Source of the DNA: Gammaproteobacteria bacterium 54_18_T64
Lineage (GTDB): Bacteria; Pseudomonadota; Gammaproteobacteria; Pseudomonadales; Porticoccaceae
Length of the DNA stretch: 49,957 nt
Assembly (NCBI GenBank): GCA_002162825.1
Contig: MAAU01000030.1
Span: 1 to 49,957 of the forward strand
Direction: 5' to 3'
The notes under the pieces are model-generated. The model was not told the origin of the DNA. It saw only the letters and a program-made list of their open reading frames with translations, and searched no databases. A program made the translations under genes and the position numbers. Shown here in pieces: positions 33,561-43,501 of this stretch (position 1 is its first letter; every line of letters begins with the position of its first letter).

Positions 33561-34853
33561 ATGATAATGAAATATAGGATGCTGTACAGGCGAGGGTTTG
33601 TCCTATGCCTGGCCTTGTCACTTGTGGGCTTGTGTTTGCCCTTGCGTGCAGATATTTACCAGGGCGACAGATTAAATATTGATGGTGATGTCCGCGTTAA
33701 ACTCATTGCTATTGACGAGCTGCCCTTGGATACGGGTACAAAGTTGCCCGAGCTAAATTATTCGGAGACGATAGTCGGCCTTTGGGCGACCTGGCAGCAA
33801 TCGGAGAATGTTCGTTATAAGGCCTGGTTGAAGACGGGGTTTCGCAATTATGCGACCAATAAGCAGTTCAACAGCTATCATTTTGTCGATGAGTTTATTT
33901 TTCATGAGCTGTCGGTGGAGTACAGCAATTTATTCGACGGCTTTGTCGATGTCACCCTTGGCCGTTTTCCACTGTATTACGGCCACGGCTTGTTGATACT
34001 GGAGAGTAGCCCGCTGGATGCGGAGCGTAGCTATGGTTTTAATGGCATAAAAACACGTCTCAAATTTGAGGGTTTTAATGTTGATTTAATAGGCATCTAT
34101 TCGCCGGATGATGATCCTCTACTAATCAATGACAAAAATAAAAAATTAAAATTACTCGAAAGTGATGAAGAGGGCTTCGTCGCTTACATGAGCAATCAAT
34201 CTCAGCCCTGGCTACCCAAGGACTTGTACTACATGTACAAGCATGAGGAGCCGCGTTTTGGCAGAGGGGATGTTTACTTTCATACTCTCGGTTTTATTGT
34301 TGAGGAATCGCTCAGCGATGCCTTTAGTGCCTATTGGGAGTTGGCCACTCAGCGGGGCCAGCGCAGCGGTGGGGGTGATACCAGGGGCTGGTTGAGTGAT
34401 CTTAATTTTACCTATACCTGGCGGGATCTAGCCTGGCGCCCGGAAGTGTTTGTCAGTAATTATTATTTGTCCGGCGACGATCCCGCGACGCAAACGGAGG
34501 AGGGTTGGCACGGTCTGTGGTCGCGCTGGCCACAATATTCCTATTTGTTGGTCTGGCAATTTATTCCCAAGATAGGTGAGTGGAGCAACCTCAACTGGTC
34601 GCGCATCGGCGCCCGTATTTATCCGGATGCTGCGAGTAGTTTTGAGTTTAGTTTTGGTCCGGTCAGAGCGCCGGAAAAAGGCCCAGGGGGAGGTAATGAC
34701 AGGGGCGATTTACTGATCCTGTTGTATAAGCATAAGTTTGATGAAAGCTTATCTGTGGCCTTGCGCAGTGAGTTTCTTCAAGCCGGGGATTATCACCCCG
34801 AGGTGGACAATCTTTCCTGGGAGACTCGAGTCGATTTCAAATACCGCTTTTAA
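33561..34853 (+). CDS. Outer-membrane beta-barrel protein (alginate-export-like)
   Basis: 430 residues from the ATG at 33561 (33567 and 33579 also possible). A signal peptide covers roughly residues 1-27. The rest is alternating amphipathic strands rich in Tyr/Trp/Phe, with the C-terminal residue Phe that marks BAM-dependent barrels. The pattern, including the Leu-Gly-Arg-Phe-x-x-Tyr-Tyr-Gly segment, resembles the alginate-export family (PF13372), which forms anionic or hydrophobic-compound channels. It could be a general porin; the substrate is not evident. No polysaccharide genes are near. Confidence 0.7.
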   Translation: MIMKYRMLYRRGFVLCLALSLVGLCLPLRADIYQGDRLNIDGDVRVKLIAIDELPLDTGTKLPELNYSETIVGLWATWQQSENVRYKAWLKTGFRNYATNKQFNSYHFVDEFIFHELSVEYSNLFDGFVDVTLGRFPLYYGHGLLILESSPLDAERSYGFNGIKTRLKFEGFNVDLIGIYSPDDDPLLINDKNKKLKLLESDEEGFVAYMSNQSQPWLPKDLYYMYKHEEPRFGRGDVYFHTLGFIVEESLSDAFSAYWELATQRGQRSGGGDTRGWLSDLNFTYTWRDLAWRPEVFVSNYYLSGDDPATQTEEGWHGLWSRWPQYSYLLVWQFIPKIGEWSNLNWSRIGARIYPDAASSFEFSFGPVRAPEKGPGGGNDRGDLLILLYKHKFDESLSVALRSEFLQAGDYHPEVDNLSWETRVDFKYRF

Positions 34854-34963
34854 GCTCACTCGCTAGTATCGAATGTTAGACCGGCGGCCAGGGCAGACCG
34901 GCGGCACTGCTTAATTGTTACGCGGCTGTTAATATGCCGCTTTGAACCACTAGTGTTTTAGCC

Positions 34964-37105
34964 ATGCCTGCCGTCACTCCCCTCTTTACCTACGCTAAAT
35001 ACTGGGCCGAATGTTTCGGTACAGCAGCATTTTTGCCAACCAGTCGTGCAGAAATGGACGAATTGGGCTGGGATAGCTGCGATGTGATAGTCGTTACTGG
35101 TGATGCCTACGTTGACCACCCGAGTTTTGGCATGGCGGTGATCGGGCGCCTGCTGGAATCCCAGGGCTTTCGCGTCGGTATTATTGATCAGCCGGACTGG
35201 CGCAATAAACAGGACTTTATGCGCCTCGGCAAGCCCAATCTGTTTTTCGGTGTCGCCGCCGGCAATATGGACTCGATGATCAATCGCTACACCGCCGATA
35301 AGCGGGTGCGCAGCGACGATGCTTATTCTCCCGATGATGAGGGTGGTAAGCGCCCCGACCGAGCGGTGATTGTCTACAGTCAGCGCTGTCGGGAGGCCTG
35401 GAAGGATGTGCCGGTCGTGCTCGGTAGCATCGAGGCCAGTTTGCGGCGTATTGCCCACTACGACTATTGGTCGGACGAGGTGAGGCGCTCCATTTTGGTC
35501 GATGCCCAGGCCGATATCCTGCTTTACGGCAATGCCGAGCGAGCTATCGCCGAGGTCGCCCAGCGCTTATCTCGTGGCCAGGATATTAGCCAGGTGACCG
35601 ATATTCGCGGCACCGCCGTGCTGCGCAAAGACTTGCCCGAAGGCTGGACGCTGATCGATTCCACTCGTGTAGACACTCCCGGCAAGGTCGACACCCCGCT
35701 CAATCCCTACGATAGTGTCGAGGAGCAGGCGGCCTCGACCGGCGGCAAGTGTTCCGTTGGCCGTGATGAAGACAGCGGCGAGCAGGTGCTGCATTTTGTC
35801 CCCTATCGGGAGAAAGTCGATCGCGCTACCTCGGTGATCCGCCTGCCGGCCTACCACAAAGTGAAGACTGACCCGGTGCTCTATGCCCACGCATCGCGAG
35901 TGCTACACCTGGAAACCAACCCCGGCAATGCCCGTGCCCTGGTGCAGCGCCATGGCGATGTTGAGGTGTGGCTCAATCCACCACCGATACCCCTGAGCAC
36001 CGATGAGATCGACGAGGTTTTTGCTCTGCCCTTTGCGCGAGTGCCCCATCCGAAATACGAGGGGCGACGTATTCCGGCCTACGAGATGATCCGTTTTTCG
36101 GTGAATATTATGCGCGGCTGCTTTGGCGGCTGTACCTTTTGTTCGATCACCGAGCACGAGGGGCGCATTATTCAGAGCCGCTCGGAGGACTCGATCATTG
36201 CCGAGATCGAGAATATTCGCGATCTTACCCCGGGCTTTACCGGGGTGATTTCCGACCTCGGTGGGCCGACGGCGAATATGTATCGCCTCGCCTGTAAGAC
36301 CCAGGAAATCGAGTCCGCCTGCCGTCGCCTGTCCTGTGTCTATCCCGGAATTTGCTCCAACCTCAACACCGACCACAATCCGCTGATTAATTTATACCGT
36401 CGCGCTCGCGATTTACCCGGCATTAAAAAGGTCCTGATTGCCTCGGGCCTGCGCTACGACCTGGCGGTCGAATCGCCGGAATATGTCGAAGAGCTGGTGA
36501 CCCATCATGTCGGTGGTTATTTGAAAATTGCCCCGGAGCATACCGAGGATGGGCCGCTGTCGAAAATGATGAAGCCCGGCATCGGTAGCTATGAACGCTT
36601 CAGTGCGATGTTTGAAAAATACACCAAAAAGGCCGGTAAAAAGCAGTACTTGATCCCCTATTTTATTGCGGCACACCCGGGCACCACCGAGAATGACATG
36701 GTGGAGCTGGCCCTGTGGTTGAAGCGCCATAACTTTCGTGCCGATCAGGTGCAAACCTACTACCCATCGCCGATGGCCACTGCCACGGCGATGTACCACT
36801 CCGGGCGCAACCCCCTGCGTCGCATCAGTTATAAGCGCGGCGAAAAAATTAGCCCGGTGCGTGATCTCGACAAGCGTCGTCTGCACAAGGCCCTGTTGCG
36901 CTATCACGACCCAGCCAATAGGCCCTTGATTCGTGAATATTTACAAGCGGCCGGGCGGGCCGATCTAATAGGTGATGGCGAGGGCTGTTTGATTCCCCTT
37001 GATGATGATCTGAAGGCGGGTGATAGCAAGGGGCGAGAGAGATTTAAGCGCTTTACCACCAAGCACAACAGGAAACCCCGTAGCGGCAGTGGGCGACGGC
37101 GTTAG
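34964..37105 (+). CDS. ygiQ: YgiQ-family radical SAM protein
   Basis: 713 residues. The radical SAM cluster motif Cys386-x3-Cys390-x2-Cys393 lies in [11 protein letters not shown]. The N-terminal part has the UPF0313 pattern ([14 protein letters not shown]), and the C-terminus is basic. The length matches YgiQ. It cleaves S-adenosylmethionine to start radical chemistry; the product of the family is unknown. Confidence 0.95.
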   Translation: MPAVTPLFTYAKYWAECFGTAAFLPTSRAEMDELGWDSCDVIVVTGDAYVDHPSFGMAVIGRLLESQGFRVGIIDQPDWRNKQDFMRLGKPNLFFGVAAGNMDSMINRYTADKRVRSDDAYSPDDEGGKRPDRAVIVYSQRCREAWKDVPVVLGSIEASLRRIAHYDYWSDEVRRSILVDAQADILLYGNAERAIAEVAQRLSRGQDISQVTDIRGTAVLRKDLPEGWTLIDSTRVDTPGKVDTPLNPYDSVEEQAASTGGKCSVGRDEDSGEQVLHFVPYREKVDRATSVIRLPAYHKVKTDPVLYAHASRVLHLETNPGNARALVQRHGDVEVWLNPPPIPLSTDEIDEVFALPFARVPHPKYEGRRIPAYEMIRFSVNIMRGCFGGCTFCSITEHEGRIIQSRSEDSIIAEIENIRDLTPGFTGVISDLGGPTANMYRLACKTQEIESACRRLSCVYPGICSNLNTDHNPLINLYRRARDLPGIKKVLIASGLRYDLAVESPEYVEELVTHHVGGYLKIAPEHTEDGPLSKMMKPGIGSYERFSAMFEKYTKKAGKKQYLIPYFIAAHPGTTENDMVELALWLKRHNFRADQVQTYYPSPMATATAMYHSGRNPLRRISYKRGEKISPVRDLDKRRLHKALLRYHDPANRPLIREYLQAAGRADLIGDGEGCLIPLDDDLKAGDSKGRERFKRFTTKHNRKPRSGSGRRR

Positions 37106-37121
37106 ACGAGTTGCTGTGGCG

Positions 37122-37451
37122 CTAGCGCTTTGTTTTTAGGCGGCGGTTGCCAGCCTTCTCCGGATGGGACTCAAAAAACCAGTTTTCCAGGGCTTTTGCT
37201 TTATCTTCTCTGTGTTGCTCCTTTACCCGTTGCTCCGTTTCAGTACATAAATTCAAGGCGATTGCTTTAATTCTATTTTGACCGGCGGCATCCTGGCGGA
37301 TAAGGTTTTCTGCATTCATTTGTTGAATAAACAAAGAGCTAATGCGCTCGCACTGGGCATCAATGCTGGCAATTGCTGGGTTGGAAGAAATTAGGCTGAG
37401 TAAGCAGATCAGGGCGGTAAAGGTGTTGCGGCAGGTGTGGTGCAAAGGCAT
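37122..37451 (-). CDS. Small secreted protein of unknown function
   Basis: 109 residues from the ATG at 37451, chosen because a signal peptide follows (cut after Ala-x-Ala near residue 28) and an AAGG site precedes it. The mature part is about 80 residues, alpha-helical and charged, with two cysteines that may pair. I do not recognise the family. It is convergent with ygiQ and the stops are only 16 bases apart. Confidence 0.6.
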   Translation of the reverse strand: MPLHHTCRNTFTALICLLSLISSNPAIASIDAQCERISSLFIQQMNAENLIRQDAAGQNRIKAIALNLCTETEQRVKEQHREDKAKALENWFFESHPEKAGNRRLKTKR

Positions 37452-37784
37452 GGATGGACCTTGAGTGCTGATAGAAACGTTGTCAGTGATTGTAGCAGTC
37501 TTCCCTCTTTGGGTGCTGGATTGCCTGCTTTTTGTTCTAAGATGATGCGTCAATAGATCTTATGCGTTATATTGCACCAGAGTGGATCTTGTTTTGTTCC
37601 ATTTGAGGGTCGCTGCTAATTGAAGGGTGGGGCTGTGCTATTGCTTGTGATGAGTCGGGCCGCTTTTTTTAAAGTTGCTATTTCCTCTGCGTGTAACAGA
37701 ACTGAGCCGGTAAAATGGATTTGCGCTGCTTATATATGACGGCTGCTTAACAATGTTAATTTTAATCAAAATATAGGAAATTGC
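37452..37784. other. Intergenic region before the TorF porin, nothing recognised
   Basis: About 330 bases between two divergent genes. It must contain promoters for both, but no convincing -35/-10 pair or hairpin was found. The stretch directly before the porin ATG is AT-rich, with a weak AGGA site. Confidence 0.4.
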
Positions 37785-38534
37785 ATGAAAAATATGAAGA
37801 AAAATTTACTGCTGGCGGCCATTGTTTCGGCGGCTCCCGTTGCTGCCATGGCGGCAGAAGTCAGCGGCAATATCAGCCTGACTTCCGATTACCGTTTTCG
37901 CGGTATTTCTCAGACCGATACTCAGTTGGCTGTTCAGGGTGGTTTCGATATCGCCTTCGACAATGGTGTCTATGTCGGTACCTGGGGATCAAATGTTGAT
38001 TTTGCCAATAGTCTAGAGCTGGATTACTACGTCGGTTATGCCGGTGAGCTGAGTGACACTGTTAGTTATGACCTGGGCTTTATCTACTATGATTACCCCG
38101 GTACCGACGATACCGTGCGCACGCTGAGCGGTGATGCGGAAGACGATTACGCCGAGATCTATGCCAGCGTATCGGTCAGTGATTTCACCCTGGGCTTCGC
38201 CTACTCCAATGACTACTATTTGGAGACGGGTGATTTTTACTATGTTTATGGCGATTACTCCTTTGCCCTGTCGAACGATATCAGCCTTGACTTGCACTAC
38301 GGCTACAACGATTTTGAGTTCAGTTCTACAGACTCCGATGCCAAGGATGCCGAGCAGGCATTTTTGTCGGACGGAGAGGACAGCTATTCCGATTACTCCA
38401 TTGGTGTGAGCAAGACCTTCTCAGGCGTAGATGTTAGCTTGACCTGGGTTGATACCGACCTGGATAAGTCAGAGTGCTTTGGCACTAACTGGTGTGATAG
38501 CACGGTTGTTTTTGCCCTCAGCAAAAGCCTGTAA
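37785..38534 (+). CDS. TorF-family putative porin
   Basis: 249 residues. A signal peptide ends in Ala-Met-Ala-Ala near residue 24, followed by Val-Ser-Gly-Asn-Ile-Ser-Leu-Thr-Ser-Asp-Tyr-Arg-Phe-Arg-Gly-Ile-Ser, the signature of the TorF / Gcw_chp family (PF09694). The rest is Asp/Tyr-rich beta strands of a predicted outer-membrane barrel. The family is linked to small-solute uptake in marine gammaproteobacteria. A strong terminator follows. Confidence 0.9.
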   Translation: MKNMKKNLLLAAIVSAAPVAAMAAEVSGNISLTSDYRFRGISQTDTQLAVQGGFDIAFDNGVYVGTWGSNVDFANSLELDYYVGYAGELSDTVSYDLGFIYYDYPGTDDTVRTLSGDAEDDYAEIYASVSVSDFTLGFAYSNDYYLETGDFYYVYGDYSFALSNDISLDLHYGYNDFEFSSTDSDAKDAEQAFLSDGEDSYSDYSIGVSKTFSGVDVSLTWVDTDLDKSECFGTNWCDSTVVFALSKSL

Positions 38535-38586
38535 TTAGTACTGGCGGGGTCGCTCTATTTATAAGAGTGGGCCTGCAAGAGTACAT

Positions 38587-38620
38587 AAAAAAACACCGGC
38601 CCTTGTGCCGGTGTTTTTTT
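38587..38620. terminator. Bidirectional terminator between the porin and VWA genes
   Basis: ACACCGGC and GCCGGTGT form a perfect stem with a six-base loop, flanked by seven A on one side and seven T on the other. It works for both converging genes. Confidence 0.9.
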
Positions 38621-38652
38621 ATGCCTGTCAGTAAGTTGCAATTAGACGTGGG

Positions 38653-40044
38653 CTAGGTACCGCTAGTGGCTGCCTTGAGCAAGTCGTCGAGCATCCTCTC
38701 CAGGTGATCGAGGGTGTTGCAGGTTTTGGCCATGTGGCAATAGGGCTTGTATTTATACATCACCGAATCGCCGGCATTCCAGAAGGTGGTGGGTTCGGGG
38801 TTGAGCCAGATAACACGCTTGGCGCGCAGGTGTAGGGTTTGCATTACTTCGGTGCGCGGGGCGAGGAAGTTGTTGCGGGCATCGCCGAGGATTAACACGG
38901 TAGTCTTATTGTCGATATTGTCCATGCACTGATCGTCGAGATCGAGCAGGGTGGTGCCGTAGTCGGAGCCGCCCATGCCGTGATCGGCCATGATCTTATC
39001 GATCGCCTGTTCAACCGGGTACTTATCAAAAATATCTTTCACCGGTATCAAATTGCCGGTAAAGACATAGCTGTCGATACGCTGCATCACATCATTGAGG
39101 CTGTGTAAAAACAGCAATAAAAAGCGCGCATAGGCCTGCACCGAGCCACTGATATCGCACATCACCAGCAGGCGGGGTTTGTCGATGTATTTGGTCTTCC
39201 AGTAGGTTTCAAACATCACGCCGTCGTAGGCGACATTGCGGCGCAGGGTTTTGCGGAAGTCGAGTTGGCCGCGCTTGTCCTGTTTTTTCTTTTTCGAATA
39301 CTGGGTGCTGAGGCGTTTCGCCATCTTGCGCACGAGGTCGTGCATGACGTGAAAATCGCGCTGCTCGATATTCGATAGTTTGCTGCTTTTCAGATGGTCT
39401 TCACGCAGGTTGCGGGTGGCATTGCGCCCGTACATTGAAAGCTGCTGTTCGACGAAGTCTTTAACGCTTTCGGCGAGATAGTCTTTGGCATTTCTCAGCT
39501 CACCGGCCTGGGCGATGCTGGAGGGACAGTCGCCATTACCCATGGCGGCAATGTCATTTTGCAGATCGCGCAAGCCCATCTTTTGCATGATTTTCTGCGC
39601 GTAGAGGCTCTTCTGGGTGAAGAACCAGATGTCGGTGAGGCCAACTTCGCGTGCGGCTTTCTTCATTTCGGTGGCGAGGCTGGCGGTGTCGCCCTCCATC
39701 AACATCTTGGCGAGCTGAGATTGCGCCTCTGGCGCTTCGTTTTGCTCGCTCTTAAGGGGCTGCTGGTCGTCTGCCTCGTCGTTGCCGGCGGCCGTGTTGT
39801 CGCTGTGAGGGTCGTTGGCCGCACTGAAAGTGTCAAAGCTGAAGAACTGCTCGAAACACTCGGCCACCAGATCTTGATCGGTCTCTGATTTTGCCAGGCT
39901 GACCTGAAAGGCATTTTTCAGGATGCTGCGATCACTATAGCCAACGAGGGCGACGGTGCGGCTAGTCTCAATGGTATCCGACGGCGATACATTGATGCCC
40001 GCCGCACGGATGACCTTGTAGAAATCTTCGAGAGTCTGCTGCAT
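38653..40044 (-). CDS. VWA-domain protein (CoxE-like)
   Basis: 463 residues. The C-terminal half has a von Willebrand A domain with the MIDAS sequence Asp-x-Ser-Gly-Ser around residue 295 and a later Gly-Gly-Ser-Asp-Tyr-Gly-Thr-Thr. The N-terminal half is an acidic helical region typical of CoxE-like proteins. It is encoded directly after a MoxR-type ATPase gene with a 21-base gap. MoxR/VWA pairs act as chaperones that insert metals or cofactors or mature enzyme complexes; the client here is not obvious. Confidence 0.9.
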   Translation of the reverse strand: MQQTLEDFYKVIRAAGINVSPSDTIETSRTVALVGYSDRSILKNAFQVSLAKSETDQDLVAECFEQFFSFDTFSAANDPHSDNTAAGNDEADDQQPLKSEQNEAPEAQSQLAKMLMEGDTASLATEMKKAAREVGLTDIWFFTQKSLYAQKIMQKMGLRDLQNDIAAMGNGDCPSSIAQAGELRNAKDYLAESVKDFVEQQLSMYGRNATRNLREDHLKSSKLSNIEQRDFHVMHDLVRKMAKRLSTQYSKKKKQDKRGQLDFRKTLRRNVAYDGVMFETYWKTKYIDKPRLLVMCDISGSVQAYARFLLLFLHSLNDVMQRIDSYVFTGNLIPVKDIFDKYPVEQAIDKIMADHGMGGSDYGTTLLDLDDQCMDNIDNKTTVLILGDARNNFLAPRTEVMQTLHLRAKRVIWLNPEPTTFWNAGDSVMYKYKPYCHMAKTCNTLDHLERMLDDLLKAATSGT

Positions 40045-40065
40045 GGCTACGTCCGCCTTATGAGT

Positions 40066-41016
40066 CTAGCGCCCAGAGCGCTTGTGGGCCTTGTTAATAA
40101 AGGTGCGCAGGTGGTCGCCCATGGCGTCGATGTCAGTTTCAAATTTTAGCAGGACATTGAGCGTTTGTTTGACCATGCCCGGCTCGAGCTGCTCGCTGTG
40201 GAGCAGCAGCAGGGTCTTCGCCCAGTCGATGGTTTCCGAGATCGACGGTACTTTTTTGAGATCGAGCTCGCGCACCTGTTGCACGAAGCTGACAACCTCT
40301 TTGCGCAGGGTGTCGGAGAGTTCGGGCACGCGGCTGGTCAATATACGGCTTTCCAGCTTTTCGTCTGGATAGGGCACGTATAAATGCAAGCAGCGGCGCT
40401 TGAGGGCGTCGCTCAGTTCGCGACTATTGTTGCTGGTGAGGAAAACTAGGGGTTTGATTTTCGCCTTGATGGTGCCGAGTTCGGGAATCGTCACCTGAAA
40501 CTCGGACAAGACTTCGAGCAAGAAGGCTTCAAACTCTGGGTCGGACTTGTCGACTTCATCGATTAGCAGCACGCAGCCGAGTTCTTCGTGCAGGGCCTTA
40601 TAGAGGGGGCGTGGCTCCAGGAAGGCCTCGGAGAAGAACAGGTCGTCGTGACTGTGGATGCGCTCCATCGACTGTTCGAGGCCGGTAGCACCCTCCAGTA
40701 GCTCGCTAAGTTTATCTTTTAAAAGCTGGGTATAGAGTAGCTGTTTGGCGTATTTCCACTCGTACAGTGCCTTGGATTCATCCAGTCCCTCGTAGCATTG
40801 CAGGCGCACCAGGGGCACGTCGAGAATTTGTGCCGTGGTTTTGGCGAGTTCGGTCTTGCCAACCCCGGCGGGTCCCTCGACCATCACCGGCTTTTGCAGG
40901 TTGTGGGCGATGTAAACACAGGTGGCGATTTGCTCGCTGCAAATATATTGAGCCGCTTCAAAGCGTTGCTGAATATCGTCCACCGATGTGAATTTGTCTT
41001 TATATAGTTCTTTCAT
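40066..41016 (-). CDS. MoxR-family AAA+ ATPase
   Basis: 316 residues with Walker A Gly-Pro-Ala-Gly-Val-Gly-Lys-Thr around residue 48, Walker B Leu-Leu-Ile-Asp-Glu-Val-Asp and a sensor Thr-Ser-Asn-Asn. It forms a chaperone unit with the VWA protein downstream. The pair lies about 1.6 kb from the copper monooxygenase operon, with an acyl-CoA dehydrogenase gene between, so a role in its maturation is conceivable but unproven. Confidence 0.93.
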   Translation of the reverse strand: MKELYKDKFTSVDDIQQRFEAAQYICSEQIATCVYIAHNLQKPVMVEGPAGVGKTELAKTTAQILDVPLVRLQCYEGLDESKALYEWKYAKQLLYTQLLKDKLSELLEGATGLEQSMERIHSHDDLFFSEAFLEPRPLYKALHEELGCVLLIDEVDKSDPEFEAFLLEVLSEFQVTIPELGTIKAKIKPLVFLTSNNSRELSDALKRRCLHLYVPYPDEKLESRILTSRVPELSDTLRKEVVSFVQQVRELDLKKVPSISETIDWAKTLLLLHSEQLEPGMVKQTLNVLLKFETDIDAMGDHLRTFINKAHKRSGR

Positions 41017-41066
41017 ACTGGCTTGGTACCTGTGATTGAAGTCTGTGCTTGCCAGCGGTTGGCCGC

Positions 41067-42218
41067 TTAGGCTAGTTGTTTGTGCTCGAACAGAAAGCGC
41101 TGCGCTAAAGCACTGGTACGGGTGGCTGTAGCCTGGCGACCAATATTACAAAGCGTTTCAATATCGGCGGCGAGTTCGCCAAGGCCGGGGTATTCGTCAT
41201 GCCATTCAAGCAGCCTGGCTTGTACTTCTTTGGCCAGTGACCGGAAGCCGACAATAAGTGATGTCAGATCTGGTGTGCGGGTCTGTTGATCGAGCTTACT
41301 GGCAGTCAGTATACCCAATTCCTTGGCAGATTCTGCCAGGCTGAGTAGCTCGCCTATTGTATTAGTGTCCAGGGGGTCATGGTGGCTTGTGCCGGCCTTG
41401 GCTAGATAGTCGAGTTGCGCTTGTATCGCACCGGCAATCGGCGCCAGCATCAAGACGTCTTCGAGGGTGCGCATGGGTAGCGATATTTCAGCAAAGGCCT
41501 GCCCCTTCGTGCCTATCAGAGCAGTAGAGGGTATTCGGCAGTTTGAGAAGACGGCATTGCAGTGACTACTGGGCTGAAGGCCCTTGACGGGCTGGGGTGG
41601 TAAGAGCTTTAGACCTGGGTTATCGGCAGGCACGAGGAAGGCTGAATAGTGTTTGCGGTCGAGGTTTTGCTCGGTAATGGCAAGCACAATAAAACGGTCG
41701 GCATAGGGGCCATGGCTAACAAAGGCTTTTTCACCGTTGATGATGTAGTCCTTTCCTTCCCTGGCGGCGGCGCAGCCTAGGTGTTTTGGGTGTGCTCCGA
41801 CATGGGGCTCGGAGATGGCGAGTGCGCAGATGGAGTCGCCATTGAGGATGGACTCAATATAAGCGTGATCACTGTGGCCTAGTTGGCACAGGAAGGAGCT
41901 TTTGAGGAGTTGACCCAGCCAGGTCATTGTCAGTCCAAGTGATTGATGGGTGCGAGTCATGATATAGCCGGCTTGGGCCAGTTGTTTATAGGGTAGCGGA
42001 TGAAGATTTTTATCTGTCATGCCAGGCTGTGGCAAGAAGTGGTGTAGTAAATTTTGGTCGGCCAGGTTTTTCCAGAACTTGAAGGGGAATGGCTGGGCTG
42101 GAGAGGAGCATGACTCTAGCTCTTCGCTGAAGTTGATCTTGTTATGCGTTTTCTGGATGGCGAGATAAATGAAGGATTCGAATTCGTCGGCTGTAGATTG
42201 TTTGGCTTGTGTGGTCAT
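41067..42218 (-). CDS. Acyl-CoA dehydrogenase family protein
   Basis: 383 residues from the ATG at 42218; a TTG at 42242 is in frame. The flavin-domain text Cys-Ala-Leu-Ala-Ile-Ser-Glu-Pro-His-Val-Gly-Ala-His-Pro and Asn-Gly-Glu-Lys-Ala-Phe-Val-Ser-His-Gly fits the acyl-CoA dehydrogenase fold. The catalytic Glu could not be placed with confidence, so this may be a diverged or flavin-monooxygenase-like member. It is divergent from the copper monooxygenase operon. Confidence 0.85.
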   Translation of the reverse strand: MTTQAKQSTADEFESFIYLAIQKTHNKINFSEELESCSSPAQPFPFKFWKNLADQNLLHHFLPQPGMTDKNLHPLPYKQLAQAGYIMTRTHQSLGLTMTWLGQLLKSSFLCQLGHSDHAYIESILNGDSICALAISEPHVGAHPKHLGCAAAREGKDYIINGEKAFVSHGPYADRFIVLAITEQNLDRKHYSAFLVPADNPGLKLLPPQPVKGLQPSSHCNAVFSNCRIPSTALIGTKGQAFAEISLPMRTLEDVLMLAPIAGAIQAQLDYLAKAGTSHHDPLDTNTIGELLSLAESAKELGILTASKLDQQTRTPDLTSLIVGFRSLAKEVQARLLEWHDEYPGLGELAADIETLCNIGRQATATRTSALAQRFLFEHKQLA

Positions 42219-42588
42219 TTGCAGCTCGTATTGGATAAACAATAATTTTTTTGGAGTTGTTCAATTTTGTGAGGAACCGCTGCAGCTCACAGGTATAAGT
42301 CGTGGTGATGCCTGCTATGTTTAATAATTATGTCGCTGGTATCAATGGCTTATGGGATTTGTGCAGAAAAAACACTAGATCTTGGAATATGTTCTCTGCT
42401 TGTAAGTGACAAGGCTTTTCAAATGAAGTGTCACTTTCTGCACTATGGTTGTCATGATTGGCCCTGCGTTTGCGCAATTGATCTGCGTATATTTCAATCC
42501 AAGCAGTAATAACACGTGTTGTGTAGGTCTTTAATTTTATGGCCTGTATGCAAACAAGTTTAATACAAAAAGACAGGGGTACAGCAAT
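42219..42588. other. Leader region of the copper monooxygenase operon
   Basis: About 370 bases between the divergent dehydrogenase and pmoC. The composition is AT-rich, suiting a regulated promoter, but no confident -35/-10 pair or operator was found. A clear AGGGG ribosome site (42575-42579) lies nine bases before the pmoC ATG. An open frame on the minus strand has no support. Confidence 0.5.
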
Positions 42589-43380
42589 ATGGCAAAAGAA
42601 AATACTCAAACCGTCGCCTTAGATACTAGCGATGATAGTAAGGTTGCCGGACATTTTAAGCGCAATCGTTTCGCCTACTTTTTTGGGGCGTTGGTTATTG
42701 CGGCAGGTACGGGCATTCGTATCTACCTGGATACCATGGGCTTCACCGTTGGTACCGATTACTATTCCGAAGAATTTCAAAAGTACTGGATGCCGGTTCT
42801 CTACGGTGAGTTGATCCTGTTGAGTTCATTTACCGTCATTCTCTCTGTTTATTGCTGGATGACCCGGGAAACGGATGCGAGCAGTATTAGCAAGGAGCTG
42901 GAGCTCAGTCGCTACTGGAAATTACTCGGCATCTTTACGGTGATGGGTATTTGGGCTGGGTGCGTTGCCTCCAACGCGGTTGAGTCCGACGCGGCCTGGC
43001 ACCAGGTGACCATTCGCGACACCGACTTCACGCCAACGCACATTGTGATCTTCTACTTTGCCCTGCCATTCTTGACGGCCATGCTGATTCCTGCCTTTAT
43101 CTGGACTCACACCCGTATCCCGGCCTATATGAACAAGATATCCGTACCCTTCCTGGCGGTTGTCTGCGGTATTTTGATGATTATGCCCAACTACGGCTTT
43201 AATGAGTGGGGTCACACCTTCTTCTACGCTGAAGAGTTGTTTGCAGCGCCGATTCACTACGGCTTCGTCTTCCTCGGCTGGTCCTTGTTTTTCCTCGTAC
43301 CATTGGCCATGCAGTTAATTGGCAACATGGCGCGTCTTATTGCTGAAACGACTGCTGACGACTACCAGCCTGCCGCGTAA
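42589..43380 (+). CDS. pmoC: Copper membrane monooxygenase subunit C (PmoC/AmoC family)
   Basis: 263 residues with about six membrane segments. The family's copper-site residues are in place: Asp134, His138 and His151 (the CuC site, in the Arg-Asp-Thr-Asp-Phe-Thr-Pro region) and Asn205, His209 and His223 (the CuD site, Asn-Glu-Trp-Gly-His). The spacing is exactly that of methane monooxygenase PmoC. The subunit is thought to carry the active site. The protein belongs to the family that includes methane, ammonia and short-chain hydrocarbon monooxygenases; substrate cannot be told from this sequence alone. It is first in a C-A-B operon. Confidence 0.95.
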   Translation: MAKENTQTVALDTSDDSKVAGHFKRNRFAYFFGALVIAAGTGIRIYLDTMGFTVGTDYYSEEFQKYWMPVLYGELILLSSFTVILSVYCWMTRETDASSISKELELSRYWKLLGIFTVMGIWAGCVASNAVESDAAWHQVTIRDTDFTPTHIVIFYFALPFLTAMLIPAFIWTHTRIPAYMNKISVPFLAVVCGILMIMPNYGFNEWGHTFFYAEELFAAPIHYGFVFLGWSLFFLVPLAMQLIGNMARLIAETTADDYQPAA

Positions 43381-43407
43381 AGCTCTTGGTTCTTCCGCAA
43401 CACCCAA

Positions 43408-43445
43408 TTATCCCCGCAAGCCATTCGTTTGCGGGGATAATTTTT
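43408..43445 (+). terminator. Perfect hairpin with T tail between pmoC and pmoA
   Basis: TTATCCCCGCAA (43408-43419) and TTGCGGGGATAA (43429-43440) form a perfect 12-base stem with a nine-base loop, followed by five T residues. It would act as a partial terminator or a 3' stabiliser of a pmoC-only transcript, making pmoC more abundant than pmoA and pmoB. Confidence 0.85.
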
Positions 43446-43501
43446 CTCCAAAACCCATTCCATTGCTTTGAAAATATTCTTTGCACAAGAGAGGTATCGT
43501 T

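Noticed and set aside
34881-34905. Short direct repeat of GACCGGCGGC before ygiQ
   Set aside because: Two 10-base copies in GC-rich spacer, no symmetry and no link to a promoter; probably chance.
42328-42609. Open frame on the minus strand upstream of and overlapping pmoC
   Set aside because: No ribosome site, no recognisable protein and it overlaps the start of a certain gene; treated as operon leader.
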